A program made the translations under genes and the position numbers. A DNA stretch of 64,000 bases, from contig CAMPQE020000052.1 of NCBI GenBank assembly GCA_946902985.2, positions 248,001-312,000 on the forward strand, in the 5' to 3' direction. Below the pieces are notes generated by a model, which searched no databases, was not told the DNA's origin, and worked only from the letters and a program-made list of their open reading frames with translations. Of the stretch, positions 24,110-36,218 are shown one piece after another; positions within the stretch are counted from its first letter, which is position 1; every line of letters starts with the position of its first letter. This DNA is from Meconema thalassinum. Lineage: Eukaryota > Arthropoda > Insecta > Orthoptera > Tettigoniidae.

Positions 24110-26872
24110 GGTAATGGATAGGTTGAGGTTGGGATTAGTGAAATGCGCTGGCAGAAAGAACACGACTTTTGGTCAGGAGACTATAGGGTCATTAGCTTTA
24201 AATCAAACAACGGGCAAGAAGGGGTTGGTCTCATATTGAGTAAGAATCTTGGACAACGGGTGGAATATTATGAGCAATATAGGGAACGAATTATTGAAAA
24301 TAAAACTAATACAAAACCTACGTGCACCACAGTGGTACAAGTCTATATGCCTACCAGTCAAGCTGATGATGAAGATGTGAAAAGGTGTACGAAGAAATAG
24401 ATGAAATACTGAAGTATATCAAGGGTGATGAAAATGTTATAGTAATGGGAGATTGGAATGCTGTGGTAGGAAAAGGAAGAGAAGGTAATATAGTAGGAGA
24501 TTTCGGTTTGGGTGAAACAAATGATCGAGGAAGCAGGCTGATGGAATTCTGCACCGAGCATGAGTTGGTCATTGCTAACACCTTATTATATAACCACAAT
24601 AAAGAATATACACATGGATGAGACCAAGAGATACAGGGCGTTACGAAATTGACTTCATTATTGTCAAGCAGAGGTTTCGAAACCAGATTTTGGATTGTAA
24701 ATCCTATCCCGGTGCTGACATAAACTTTGACCTCAATCTGTTTGTTATGAAATGCAGATTAAAGTTGAAGAAACTGCAGAAAAGTCAAAAGCCAAAAAGG
24801 TGGGCAATAGACAGACTGAAAGAGAAGGATGTAAACGAAAGATTCAAGAAGAGTATAAAGGATGGACTAATGAAAAACCCTAAACAAACTTCAATTGTAG
24901 ACGAATGGGCACTTTTTATGAATTATATACAAAAAACATTGGTAGGAAAGAAAGAATAGGTAGAAAACCCTGGATCACTCAGGATATACTAGAATTGATG
25001 GATGAAAGGTGGAATCACAAGAATGTAAGAGATGAAAAGTGGAAAGCAGAATACGGACGTCTGAGAAATGAGGTTAACAAGAATTGCAAGGAAGCGAAAG
25101 AAGATTGTTTGAAAGAGAAATGTGCAGGTAGAGAAAATTGTCTGAAATTAGGAAAAGTAGACACAGCTTATCGAAGGATTAAGAATACTTTTGGGGAAAA
25201 GAAGACTAAGTGCTGTAATATTAAGAACAAATGGAAAACCTCTAACAGATGGGGTAGAAAAGGTTTAGAGTTGGAAAGCTTACATAGAGTGAAGGGAAAG
25301 CAGATTGAGAATCACGTAATGGAAAGGGAGAAGGAAATGCAAAAGGAGATTTAATATTGAGGTCAGAATTTGACAGAGCATTGGAAGACTTAAGCAAGGA
25401 CAAAGCACCAGGCATAGATGATATAACCGATTGAGTTTCTACGCTGCATAGCAGATAAACTCCGATTTCAAGAAGAATGTTATCATCCCTATCCCGAAGA
25501 AAGTGGGAGCTGACAGATCTGAAGATTACCGTCCATTCAGCTTGATTACTCATGGTTCGAAGATCCTGTCACGAATAATTGACAAGAGGATGGAAAATCA
25601 GATAGAAACGGAGTTGGGTTAAGACCAGTTTGGTTTCAGGAGAAATGTAGGAACAAGGGAAGCTGTACTATGTCTTTGGTTGATTTTGGTAGGTAGAATA
25701 AGGAAAGATAAGAGAACGTTCATGGCATTTGTAGACTTAGAAAAGGCTTTTGATAACGTTGATTGGACTAAATTGTTTGAAATTTTGAAAACGATTGGAA
25801 TAAAGTACAGGGATAGGAGGGTGATCTACAATCTATACAGAAACCAGACAGCAGTCTTTCGAGCTAAAGGACCTGAGAGAGAAGCTGGTATTCAGAAAGG
25901 TGTAAGGCAAGGCTGCAACTTATCACCCATATTTTTCAATCTTTATATTGAACAAGCAATGAAGGAAATTTGAGAAAAATTTGAAGTGGGACTGAAGATT
26001 CGAGGAGAAATAATTTTAACTCTGAGATTTACCGATGTCATAGTCATCTTGGCCGACACGCCTGAGGATTTGAATGAGTTTTTGAATGGTATGGACTCCG
26101 TCTTGAGGAAAGATTCATGATGAAAATTAATAAATGTAAAACAAAAATATTGGAATGCAGCCGAAATAAATAGAATCCCCAATGGACATCAAATTGGCAG
26201 GTGAAAATCTTAAGGAAGTAGGAGACTGCTGTTATTTAGGAAGCAAAATAACCAGTGATGGACGAAGCAGAGAGGATATAAAAATTAGGTTAGCCCAGGC
26301 AAGGAAAGCATCATCTACAGAAACGTATCTGTTGACATCGAATATAGATTTAGGTGCTAGGAAGTCTTATTGAAGGCCTTTGCCTGGAGTGTGGCACTCT
26401 ACGGAAGTGCAACTTGGACTATTGTTGCAGCAGATAAGAGGTGAATTGAAGCGTTAGAAATGTGGTGTTACAGGAGAATGATGAGGATCAGATGGGTAGA
26501 TAGGGTTACAAAGGAAGATGATGATGATGATGATAATTGTTGTTTTAAGGGGCCTAACATCTAGGTTATCGGCCCCTACAAAGGAAGAGGTATTAAGACT
26601 AGTGTGAGAGGAGAGATGTTTCTGGCGACTGCTAATGAAGAGAAGAGATAGGTTGGTAGGTCACATACTAAGACACCCAGGAATAGCAAGCTTAGTTATG
26701 GAAGGAAGGGTCTAGGACATGAACTGTAGGGGTAGTCCAAGGGTAGAATATGTTAAACAGATTGCCTTGGACGTAGGGTGTGGTAGCTATGTAGAGATGA
26801 AACAATCAGCTCAGGACGGGGAGGCGTGGAGCGCTGCATCAAACCAGTCAAAAGACTGAGGACTCAAACAAC
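24110..26872 (+). mobile_element. RTE-type LINE, 5'-truncated and inactivated
   Basis: This is a non-LTR retrotransposon of the RTE/BovB type. The apurinic-endonuclease-like domain starts part-way in (ISEMRWQ near 24140). It continues through VIVMGDWNAVVGKG (about 24438-24480), FGLGETNDRGSRLMEFC and YEIDFIIVKQRFRN. The RT domain includes KAPGIDDI near 25405, the SEDYRPFSLITH region near 25515, motif A in FVDLEKAFDNVDW (about 25729-25767) and GVRQGCNLSPIFFNLY (about 25900-25945). The F-A-D-D box is altered to F-T-D-V near 26030. Many frameshifts and stops make it dead. It is bounded by the 8-bp direct repeat ATGCAAAG (24102-24109 and 26873-26880), which marks it as an insertion into the zinc-finger array. 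A SINE end is nested at 26518-26576. Confidence 0.92.
26518..26576 (-). mobile_element. SINE 3' end nested in the RTE element
   Basis: This 59-bp insertion reads on the minus strand as GGGGCCGATAACCTAGATG, TTAGGCCCCTT and then an (ATC)n tail. That is the 3' end of a SINE family widespread in insects. It is flanked by an exact 11-bp direct repeat, TACAAAGGAAG, at 26507-26517 and 26577-26587. Removing the insert and one repeat restores continuous RTE sequence. Confidence 0.9.
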
Positions 26873-27150
26873 ATGCAAAGCCACATTTACCCAAAAATGA
26901 AGAATGAAGTCTCACATCCGAATCCATACTGTGACGTGTGCGATGCCAAATATATTCTTGGAAAACATTTCGAAAAATATATTTATGCTAATCCACAGCG
27001 GCGAAAAGTACTATCTGCGAAGTAGAAGCTACTCTCTAACAAGATTTACAGACGAGCATCGTAATCCAAAAAGGACGTAAAACATTCTCATGTAGTAAAT
27101 GCGAAGACAACGTAGGTCATAAGGGACATTTGTCGACACACTTTCTAATA
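26873..27150 (+). pseudogene. C2H2 zinc-finger gene, broken, 3' part
   Basis: The interrupted array resumes with GCAAAGCCACATTTACCC, which matches the finger consensus seen upstream (a TGYGAAGCCAAATTTACYC pattern). Remnants of two to three more fingers follow, such as MKSHIRIH near 26906 and MLIHSGEK near 26985. They carry frameshifts and lost cysteines. Recognisable finger sequence ends at about 27150. Confidence 0.8.
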
Positions 27151-29800
27151 ATATGCATATTTATATAGCTAATGATATTTGAATTAAGGCATTATTACTC
27201 AAGATAATGTTATGGTTGTTGTTTCCTACTTACCAAATTCATCTGTACACAACAATTATGTACCTATCGCAATTACTCTGCTGTTCTTAAACAACATAAC
27301 TGTTACTCATTTTACACCGTATAATATCGCCTATACATGTAGATACACATTGTTATCGCTGCAATGCATAAGGTCTTCCAATAACAGCGTCTTACCTCTT
27401 GCGCGAACGTCCATAACTCTGACGTTACCTTAAACCTTCATTGCTGCACGGAAATTCAACAATCTCTGATAAAAATATCCCATTTCATCACATCACCAAT
27501 GATGCGTGAAAATCTGTAATCTTACGCGTTATCCAAATGCTATGGCATAAGTTCCAAGTTACAATAATAATACCACTATGCTTATACAACTTCCTCGTGC
27601 TTTACAAATTACCTTCTTGTTCCATTGCTATACAAACTTTTGTTTAGATTCTTATTTAGTCATTCATTTACTTTTCATAGCGATTCAACTTGCGATAACT
27701 CTTTCTCTATTACTTCCTTGAACCATTTACATTAAATAGTAATATCTGCATTCGTCATCGTATTTAATAAGAATATTCCGTAACCTCACGTTCGCGTTTA
27801 CCTCAACAATACATGCTTTACTACACTCCATTACAATACGTGAGTGTAATCATTTCCGTATTTAAATTACATGTTTATTCCATCAATATACTTTCCTTGC
27901 ACTTTGTATGTGCCTACAAAATCTTTCATTATAATTCTGGATTCACATCTCACTAGAGCATTGAATGTCTTGCTGGTGGAACTCATTTAACAATTAAATT
28001 ACATGTATGTTTCCTCGAAACATTCTAAGAATCGATACAGTGTTCTATAACACATGTTCTTTACCGCATCTTATTGCCTTACAAAATTTTTCAATTACTT
28101 TGCTGTTATTATTAATACAGTAGTAATGTTTTACTTTCAATACTGATCCGTGAAATTCGTTTACGCATATCGGAAACTCGCTATTATTAAGAAAATCAGA
28201 CTTAGAATTATCAAAATAAATTTTAAAACACTTCAAAACGACACACGGTGACGTGGAAAATTTACTACAACCTTAAAATTGTCAACATGACGTCTAAACA
28301 AGACTAAAACAATGAACAAATTACTGAATATTAACCTGGTCTAAAGGCTGGTCACACAAGATACACATAAAATGGCTACTTCTACTACATCGTAAACATT
28401 CAAATACCTTCCTTCCCGAATATATCTCTTTCCTCTGCAGTAGCAGTGAACATCTGATAACTGGTTTCCCTGGTGTGGCGAGCTTGGAATACCAGACCCC
28501 ATTCTTGCCCGCGATCGAACCAGCTGAGGCCACCCTTGCCAGTAATACCGGAGTTGAATCTGCATGGCGCTGCGATCTCGTGCCTCGTTCATGATCTGCC
28601 ACCTCGTGTGCCTCGGAATCCTTCGATTCTGATGAAAATCACCTCAAACGTCTGCTCTCTAGATGTTTATATATGGTGTTACGATAATATGGCGATGATT
28701 CCATGATAGTGTTCGAATCCCGCTTAGTAGTGTAACATTCTGTGACTTCACTGAACTACTGTTGGAAATGGTGTAGTTCTTCTTCATATTTCCATCCTGT
28801 CCGCTAAGTCACACCCGATATCTCAAACATCGGTAGAAGATTATTTCCCCATCATGTGTTTAGTTACTCATGACTTCTACTGTAAATTTCATGTCAGTTT
28901 CTGCCTTCACAATGAGTTTGGTTGACATCGTAAGTATTTCTTAAGTATCAATGAAGAATTGACAAATATAATGTTTCCTTTGAGATGTTAGTTGTATCTC
29001 AAGAAATTATCGACTAGTATTCATAAGTAGACTGCTTCTGTATTTGTATCAACTTTCGTATAAATGTGATAATGTTTCTCTGCTTCTAATAGTGCGTTAT
29101 TTCAATGCTAATATTCAGCGGGGCTCCTTCTGTAGCTTAACCGAAGGAAGTCACTTCCTCGCCGGTACCTCAATCTTCTCGCCGACTCCAAATTTTCAAT
29201 AAGTTGGAGCTTTAACTTTTTACGACTACACAGTTCAATCGTTGGAAGTGGAATGCCTCTGGTCTCGAAGTAAACCTCGCTTCATTAGCATAACAAATGG
29301 CGTCTTTGCATGCAAATTGCTTCAGTCCATTTCTTATATAAATATTTTCTTATCAAAGCATAAACTCAAAAATGTTTTTAATCCATCGTCGCTAATATCT
29401 AATTAGCTTTGTATTTCTATGCTCCAATTGTTTATAGCAATTGCAATAAATATTTTTTAATATTTTCACGCTAAGGCTTATAATCATTTTGATTAGCTGG
29501 GGTGCTATCATTGCCTCCATTATGTAAATTGGCGCGTGCCATGGCTTGCTTCCGCCACGCGATGCCACTCGGCCGCGCTTACGACTCGCCGTTGCTAGAC
29601 CACTCTGTCCACCTCACTCACTCATACGTCACAAACAGGTTCTAGCCCGCCGTGTCTTGCCTAGGCTTCAATAAAATGTCGCCTTCCTGCTCTTGCTGGC
29701 AATCATTTACCCTAAGTATAATAATATGCAAATGAAAAAATCCTAGCATTTCTCCCGTTCTTCTTGCTAAATCAAAGCTTATGATAATTCTACATCTTCT
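27151..29800. other. Gene-free AT-rich stretch
   Basis: No gene is supportable. The 93- and 83-codon overlapping minus frames at 28321-28602 lie in a locally GC-richer patch but show no domain. At 29530-29680 another GC-rich patch (CTTCCGCCACGCGATGCC and nearby) stands out, and I could not assign it. Confidence 0.4.
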
Positions 29801-29814
29801 CAACAGCATTAGTA

Positions 29815-30260
29815 TCATATATGTACTGCGTATTTTATTTCCACACTCTTCCTACTATGTTGGCAAATTTCTCGTACCTCAGGTTCGATACCTGACTGCA
29901 TCATTTCTTGCGTCTCAATAAATTCCGGCTCAGCACATATGCAATGTAGCAACTCAGTCGGTATATCATCTATTCCTGGTGTTTTGTAGCTGCTTAAGCC
30001 TTTCAGTGCTCTACCAAATTTAGATCTCCGTATTAAATCTCCCTTCGTATCGTCATCAACTTTTTCATGCCCTACCAGAACATGATTCTCAATCTCTTTA
30101 CAATTATACAAATGCTCTATGTTAGCTTTCCATCCCTTAACCTATACATTTCTATCTGTTTTCCATCTGATTGTGAGCCTTTTGATAACCTGTAATTACT
30201 TTTGCTACCTTCAGACAATTTACAGACGTCTGCATTCTGCTTTCCCAATATCATCTGTTG
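29815..30260 (-). pseudogene. RTE-type LINE fragment
   Basis: On the minus strand this aligns with 25040-25440 of the RTE element: KGDLIRRSKFGRALKGLS, then YKTPGIDDIPTELLHCI, the region between the endonuclease and RT domains. Farther upstream on the minus strand (30120-30260) shorter blocks such as GAAAGCAGAATGCAGACGTC still match. It is a small internal piece with no catalytic motifs. Confidence 0.85.
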
Positions 30261-32095
30261 CATTGATGCGTTTCTGCCTTTCATACATTATTATATTAAA
30301 GAGAGTGATTCAACAGCTCCCTATTTCGTTCAAGGAAAGGCAACCCAACTAACGCGTATATCATAGTCATCCTAAAACATTAGTACCTGCACGCTTTCGG
30401 CCTTAGTGCAACTTCACCGTTGAGTTCATGCTCGCGAATATAGTAGAACTCATTAGAAGCAGTGTTATTTCAATGACCTGAGACATAGTGCATGATAATA
30501 ATGATCACAGCTCCGAATAACACCACCTCACGTTAGGATGGTAGTGTCAACGAATAGAATCTATACATGCCAGCGCTACACTAAGGTCGCTAAATCAAGT
30601 ATTGCTGAAGTAACGTCAAGTAGCTTATTTGAACCCTGAGCAAGTACATATTTCTTTCCTTAATGTTGCTTATAGGGGATGTATTATGTGTGCAGATCGA
30701 CCTGTTCCATTGAGTGAATTTTTGTTTGATCCTGAAAAGGATCGTTTTTATCCTGTGGTACGTAGCCAGGTTGGACGACGACATAATTATCTGTAGAACG
30801 AATGCAAGGTACTAGGTATATTCAGGGTTTAAAGGAAATCTCAGACTCACTCAGGCCGCCGCACATGTCAAGTCTATCTACCACCGTGTTTAAAACCAAT
30901 CCTTATGCACACGCTCTGTCATATCAATGCCCTCTGTAACCCAGGGATGAAAACCAGTCCTGATTTTTACGTTTGGCAAATAAAATATAGTATTATTTGA
31001 TCCACTCAAGAGAAATGCCGTAGTGTATTGAATTCATTAGACTGTTAACATGACTTTTCTCACAAAAGATATGCTGAGAGAAACTGATGTTCGTGAGAAG
31101 AAAGCTAACAACTGAAAGAGCCTACTGAATTAATTTGCATGTTGGATTATATTGGTACAATAAAAACAAAGCGTGTTGGCATGCTTGTGGAATTGATTTT
31201 GAAATATTTACCATCTACTCGAGACCAAACCTAAATCATCCTGGAAGTGGAATTCCGTAGTATCCTTCTTCTACTCTAGATAATATGTTGCGAGAATATC
31301 TCACTATTCGTAAACCACATTTCTCCATGACAAAATGTTGTTTCCGCTAACAATGATGATCACGTGATCGAGCTGGTGGTGGCTACACATTCTAAAGCCA
31401 TCACAACAAAAGAAAAGAACATTAACATTAGATTTTCTTATGCTTGTCCACTGTAGAAAATTATTTGAACCGATAAAAAAGTTTTAGATAAGAAAAGGCA
31501 AGTGTCCAACGCAAAAGGTTGTCACTTTCTATCTTTGCGTAGTGTGGCTGAAATGGCAACGCGTTGGATTCCGGATTGAAAGAGCTTGGGTTCGATACTT
31601 GTTAGGGGGAGAGGTTAATAATTTGTTTTTGTTACGTTTTATCGTCTGTGTCGACCGCTTTACCAAAGTCTTACGACAGAAACGACACAAGATGTCACAG
31701 TTACCGTAATTATTGAGTATGGGACACTAGTAATAGCGAGTAGATGCAATTTCAGGTTGGATTACATGAACGTTACCTCGTGTTCGAATCCGGTATTACA
31801 CGAAATATCTTAATATGAACACTTCAAATAGAGTTGTCTTCTTTTCCTTAGAATTAATAACAAAATAATACCCAGGGGAAGTCTCAGGAACACGTACACA
31901 GGAAATCAGAATATTCTGCAATTTATTGTTGTTTCATTTGAGCGGCTAGAACAACGCGGTCATTCAGCCCTGTTTACTTGGGTGTGTGTGCCTAGAAGTT
32001 CTCTGATAACCTGTGTTATAGCGGAGTCTGTATTAATGTGTGTATTAGCAATTAAAGTGAGGATTGGGAAGGAGTCAAGTTAGAAACTGTCTCGG
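30261..32095. other. Gene-free stretch with tRNA-like scraps
   Basis: No gene is recognised. At 31550-31620 a GTGGCTGAAATGGCAACGCG segment is followed by CTTGGGTTCGATACTTG, and at 31740-31800 CGTGTTCGAATCCGG occurs. These look like box A and box B remnants of tRNA-derived SINEs. Neither forms a convincing tRNA. Confidence 0.4.
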
Positions 32096-32099
32096 CATT

Positions 32100-32290
32100 A
32101 GCCTGGAGTAGAAGTGGGAAACCACAGAAAATCACTTCCAGGGTGGCTAAGGTGGGAATTGAACCCACCTCGTTTCATTTTTGCCCCACGTGGCTTAATG
32201 TACCCCTCAGAGCAGCATTACATTTCTTGTCGGAGCCAGGATTTGAACCCGGACCCCAGGAGTGACAATTTGATTTGTTATGTGCATATT
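32100..32290 (-). mobile_element. tRNA-derived SINE remnant
   Basis: Read on the minus strand, GAGGTGGGTTCAATTCCCACC supplies a box B. It is followed by CACCCTGGAAGTGATTTTC, GTGGTTTCCCACTTC and TACTCCAGGC, the ordered body of a common arthropod SINE. A second box B-like segment (GGGTTCAAATCCTGGCTCC, minus strand, near 32240) suggests two SINE heads side by side. Confidence 0.6.
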
Positions 32291-35200
32291 CATGTCAGAT
32301 TTTTAAACGTTCTGCCATTACAAGTCACGTGGCATAACCTGCTGATACAATGGTATTCTCTTTATGAATCTGCAAAATTCAACGTACTCTTCACAGGAAT
32401 ACATCGTAAGTTAATAAATGTGGCAATGAGACTTTGAAGGTGTGGCTCAATATTACATCCTCACTAAAATTGAGCGCGGTATGTCGTTCAAAGAGGCTGC
32501 CTGCGTCTGGATTCAAAGTACCGTTCCCACTCACCGTGTCCCACATGAACTTTACCGATTCAGCCACAACTGCAACGTGGAAACTACGCGCTGCACGTGC
32601 ACTAGTTACAGTGGCCATCCCACCTCAAACGTTATTATCCTTGTCTAAGTGTTCAATCATGGTTTGCGATGTTGATTTAACTTTCTAATATTACTGTTCA
32701 CGGAGCGTAAGTATTAATTCATTCGTATTAGGTGTATGTCTGTACTTCCAAGGAGCAATAACTCACATGTTAGTAGAATGGTCCTCAGTAATTTGCGCGG
32801 AAATCTTTATGGTCGTTTTTTCTTTGCTGAACCCATGGCTCAGTTACATTGCTTTCACACAGGCAGAGCGCATAGCGATATCAATCATCGTTAGAAAACT
32901 AATGTTATGTTTGTGGAGTTTCATAAAACTAAATTTTAAGGGGCTGGTGAACCTCTCTGTAAATAAGATATATCTATTTAATATCGACGGAATTTTCTTT
33001 GGCATGTGGAACTCTCTTAAAACCAGGTGCCATGGCAACATAAACTGAACCAATTAATTGCCAAACCGGTTATGTCTCAAACCCCAGGAGCTTTTTGTGA
33101 CCCTCTCGGCTGATGACTTAATTTCTGTCGTTTCCATTGTTAGCCGTGTTTATACAATACATTATAACATTGTTATATTTATTTTCCTCTCTTTTCAAAT
33201 ATTATTTTCACTATCTTTCATGTTGAGCAGGTTGCCTAAATGCTTCTTCAAAAGAACAGAAAATACGAATATAGCCTATGTAAGTTAATAAAAGTATGGA
33301 CAAGCAAAAATTAGTATAAAAACGTTCACTAAACCTATATTTCTAATATCAACTGCCCGCATTCTTAAGCTGCATTGGAATGCGGTGTTACCGACTAGTA
33401 TAAGCCCGGAATATTATTTTTATAATTTAGTGAAAATAAAGCTTAGAACTGAAACATTGACTTGCATGTACATCATAGGATCTGTTCTTCATGCTGGCAT
33501 GGACACGACCACGCAAGAAGCACTTTTCTCCAAGATATGTTACGGATTCGACATGGCGTGATTCAACAGAATCTTCACCTTTCCTCACAAGCGAAGAGAA
33601 ATACCCCGTAATCTCGGATAGCCTTACCGCCATTTTTACCAAACAGACTCCTACAGTACAGTTTGTAATCCATATGGGCAATTAATTCCTCCCGGAAAGC
33701 AAGAAATACCTAAAATAACATCGTGCATACGCCTCTATGTTAATCAAATGGGCTTATTCCCTTAGCAATGGTGTTTGGAATCCTGAGGGCTGCCTAGCAA
33801 CGGGCCTGACGTCATCACTAAAAACGTCTATATTTAGTTACCGTTATCCATATTTCTTTAAAATTGTGATTTAATAAAATGGTGCTGGAAAATATATTTT
33901 AAACAGTTTTCATGCAAGGATAATGTTAATTTAATGATTGCTATTTATGAATAATAATGGAAATATCATTTCAATAATGCACACAACTACTTTACTGTAA
34001 GAATGAACCCCCCTCGCCACTGTGGATGTCATGCGCGGACTGAGTATGTGTGGGATTCTCTTGAGAGCTGATAGACTCAAATCTGTTGTCAATCAACTGG
34101 CCATTGGCTGCCTTATTAATTATGTTCAGTTCAATCCCTAAATAACAACACATGCTAAAGGACAAAACTGGCTGTACGTACCTTTGTAGAGAAGTTGGCT
34201 GCCAACCAAACGCAAGGCTATTAAACTTAAACCTTGAACCCAACGTACCGTAGCTACGAGGCGGACGTCAGCTGATAGGCGTAATAGCGCGGCTCTAGTT
34301 CTATACCAACAAACGAAAAATAAATTTCCTCTAACCGAGTTTATTTTGCAGTTAACTTATTGGCACTAACCAATGTGGCGAGAATTGTTTGTGCTCTGTA
34401 ACAATTACTCATATTTATCATTATCATTAATATTATTTTGAATGAAAATTATTTGTCATACTGTAGTGGAAAGATGAAAATGTCAAACATACATTGATAC
34501 TTGGACGACATATGCGGCACTTTAAAGGCTTCATACTGATCCTGCAAGGTAAGTGGCAAAGTCACTTAAACTTTCAAGATATTCAATCCTTCCATTCTTT
34601 CTTTCCTTCATGTGGTATCCGTCTTGGGTGAAGTTCTCAACGATTTGATGTATATATATACAATGGCTCCTTTTTGACAACTCCAGCTGTGCCATCTAGC
34701 GGTGAAAATAAGAATCTTCTTTACCACGTGGGGACACTTTCTAGTATGGGTGTTCAGCCGTGTTAATTTGTTCGTGATTTATACACTATTATTGAGTTTT
34801 ACTAGTTAGAATTCAAAATGAGTTAATGCGAAGTAGATTGCTCAGTTTACGGCTGCTAGCCGATGTGTAAGAAGGCTAAGGATATTCCCAAAGATGCAAA
34901 TAGCAATGGCCGAAAGGTGGCGATAACGAATAAAAGACAGACAATAGAAAAGAGTTGGAATTCAGTTGGTGTGAACGTTGGGGAACAGTCTAGACACTTG
35001 AGGTAATAATAATAATGGACCAATAGGCCCTAATTACCTGTGACAGAAAAGAAGCACTGTTGAAACATGTTTGCAAGAATCTGATGCACCTGCCTTATAT
35101 GAATATTGAAACGGCGTCCTCCTTTCAATTTCTCCAGTAACCATCACGGGGCGGAGCAGCGTCGTCTGGAGAATATGTTGTGTACTCTTCCACATAACAT

Positions 35201-36218
35201 GTTTGACAAAACAAGAGCACTTCTACCCTTTCTGTAAAATTTCAGGAGTCTATGGTACAGTTAGCAAACTCGAATATAGCTTTCTAACGTAACAACGTCA
35301 TGATTCGGAATGCACAAACAAATCCGTGCAGACAAGCAATGCTTGATCATACGTACGGTAATTCACACAAAATCCAGTGGGAAACACAAATTAGATCACG
35401 TGTATCGCACAGTATTTCAGGGATCACATTTGCTGATAATAACAAGGTAACACAAAAGTGTCCCATAGCGAGTCTTGCCATGGACCAACCGCTGCGCCCC
35501 AAGTGGTAGTTGAAGTGCCAATAGCCAACCATATTTACGAATAACTTAAAATAACTGACAGGTATGGATCAAGGATTTATGGGAATGTACAGATCTTTCA
35601 TATTTATCATCCTTACTTTTCGGAGGTGCCAACCAGATATAGGTCCAGAATTGTGGCAATCGTGATCTGCTGTTATCTATCAGAATATATTTCAGCCGAA
35701 AGGCCATAAAATTCCAGACACAAGTTCTGCTGTATGCTCTACTTTAGCCTTAGGTCTATTCTGGCATTTCACAAAGTGGTACCCACACACAGGGCATCCG
35801 GTTCATGTAATTTTGTCATTTTGCACATTTTATGATGGAAGTATTGCGCTCCTCATCTGACAGTTTGGTCCCATCCAATTTCTATCGCACATACCATCTG
35901 CACCGTAGAAATTCCTTTTGATGTGTTCTGACTTTTCTTTCCATATCTCGAGGAGTCCTTGTTCTGATTTGGTGGCTGGCAGTGACAGCAAAAGTTACAT
36001 CTCAGTTGTTCTATGAGGAATGGTTCTCGTGCTAGTTCATAAACCAATCTAGAGTATGATTTTTTTGCTATTCCTATTATCTTTTTCAGGCATCAGGCTT
36101 TGACCTCTTCTATTGCTTTCATGTCTTATTTGAGCCACAGCATTTGTGGGACAAATGTCTATAAATAACTATATTTAGTGCCAATGCTCTCACCAAAGAG
36201 GAAATGGCAAGGTTTGTT
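32291..36218. other. Gene-free stretch up to the satellite
   Basis: There are many short frames under 95 codons on both strands and none with a recognisable domain. Near 36162-36218, just before the satellite, an open frame reads NALTKEEMARFVDTIIADQL directly into the first monomer. It is preceded by ACTATATTTAG, which could be a splice acceptor. The monomer may therefore derive from part of an exon, which is inference. Confidence 0.4.

Noticed and set aside
34815..35010. A possible THAP-like DNA-binding domain (CSVYGC followed by KKAKDIPKD)
   Set aside because: Stops interrupt it, the later conserved residues of a THAP domain cannot be found and the match is too short. A profile search would decide.
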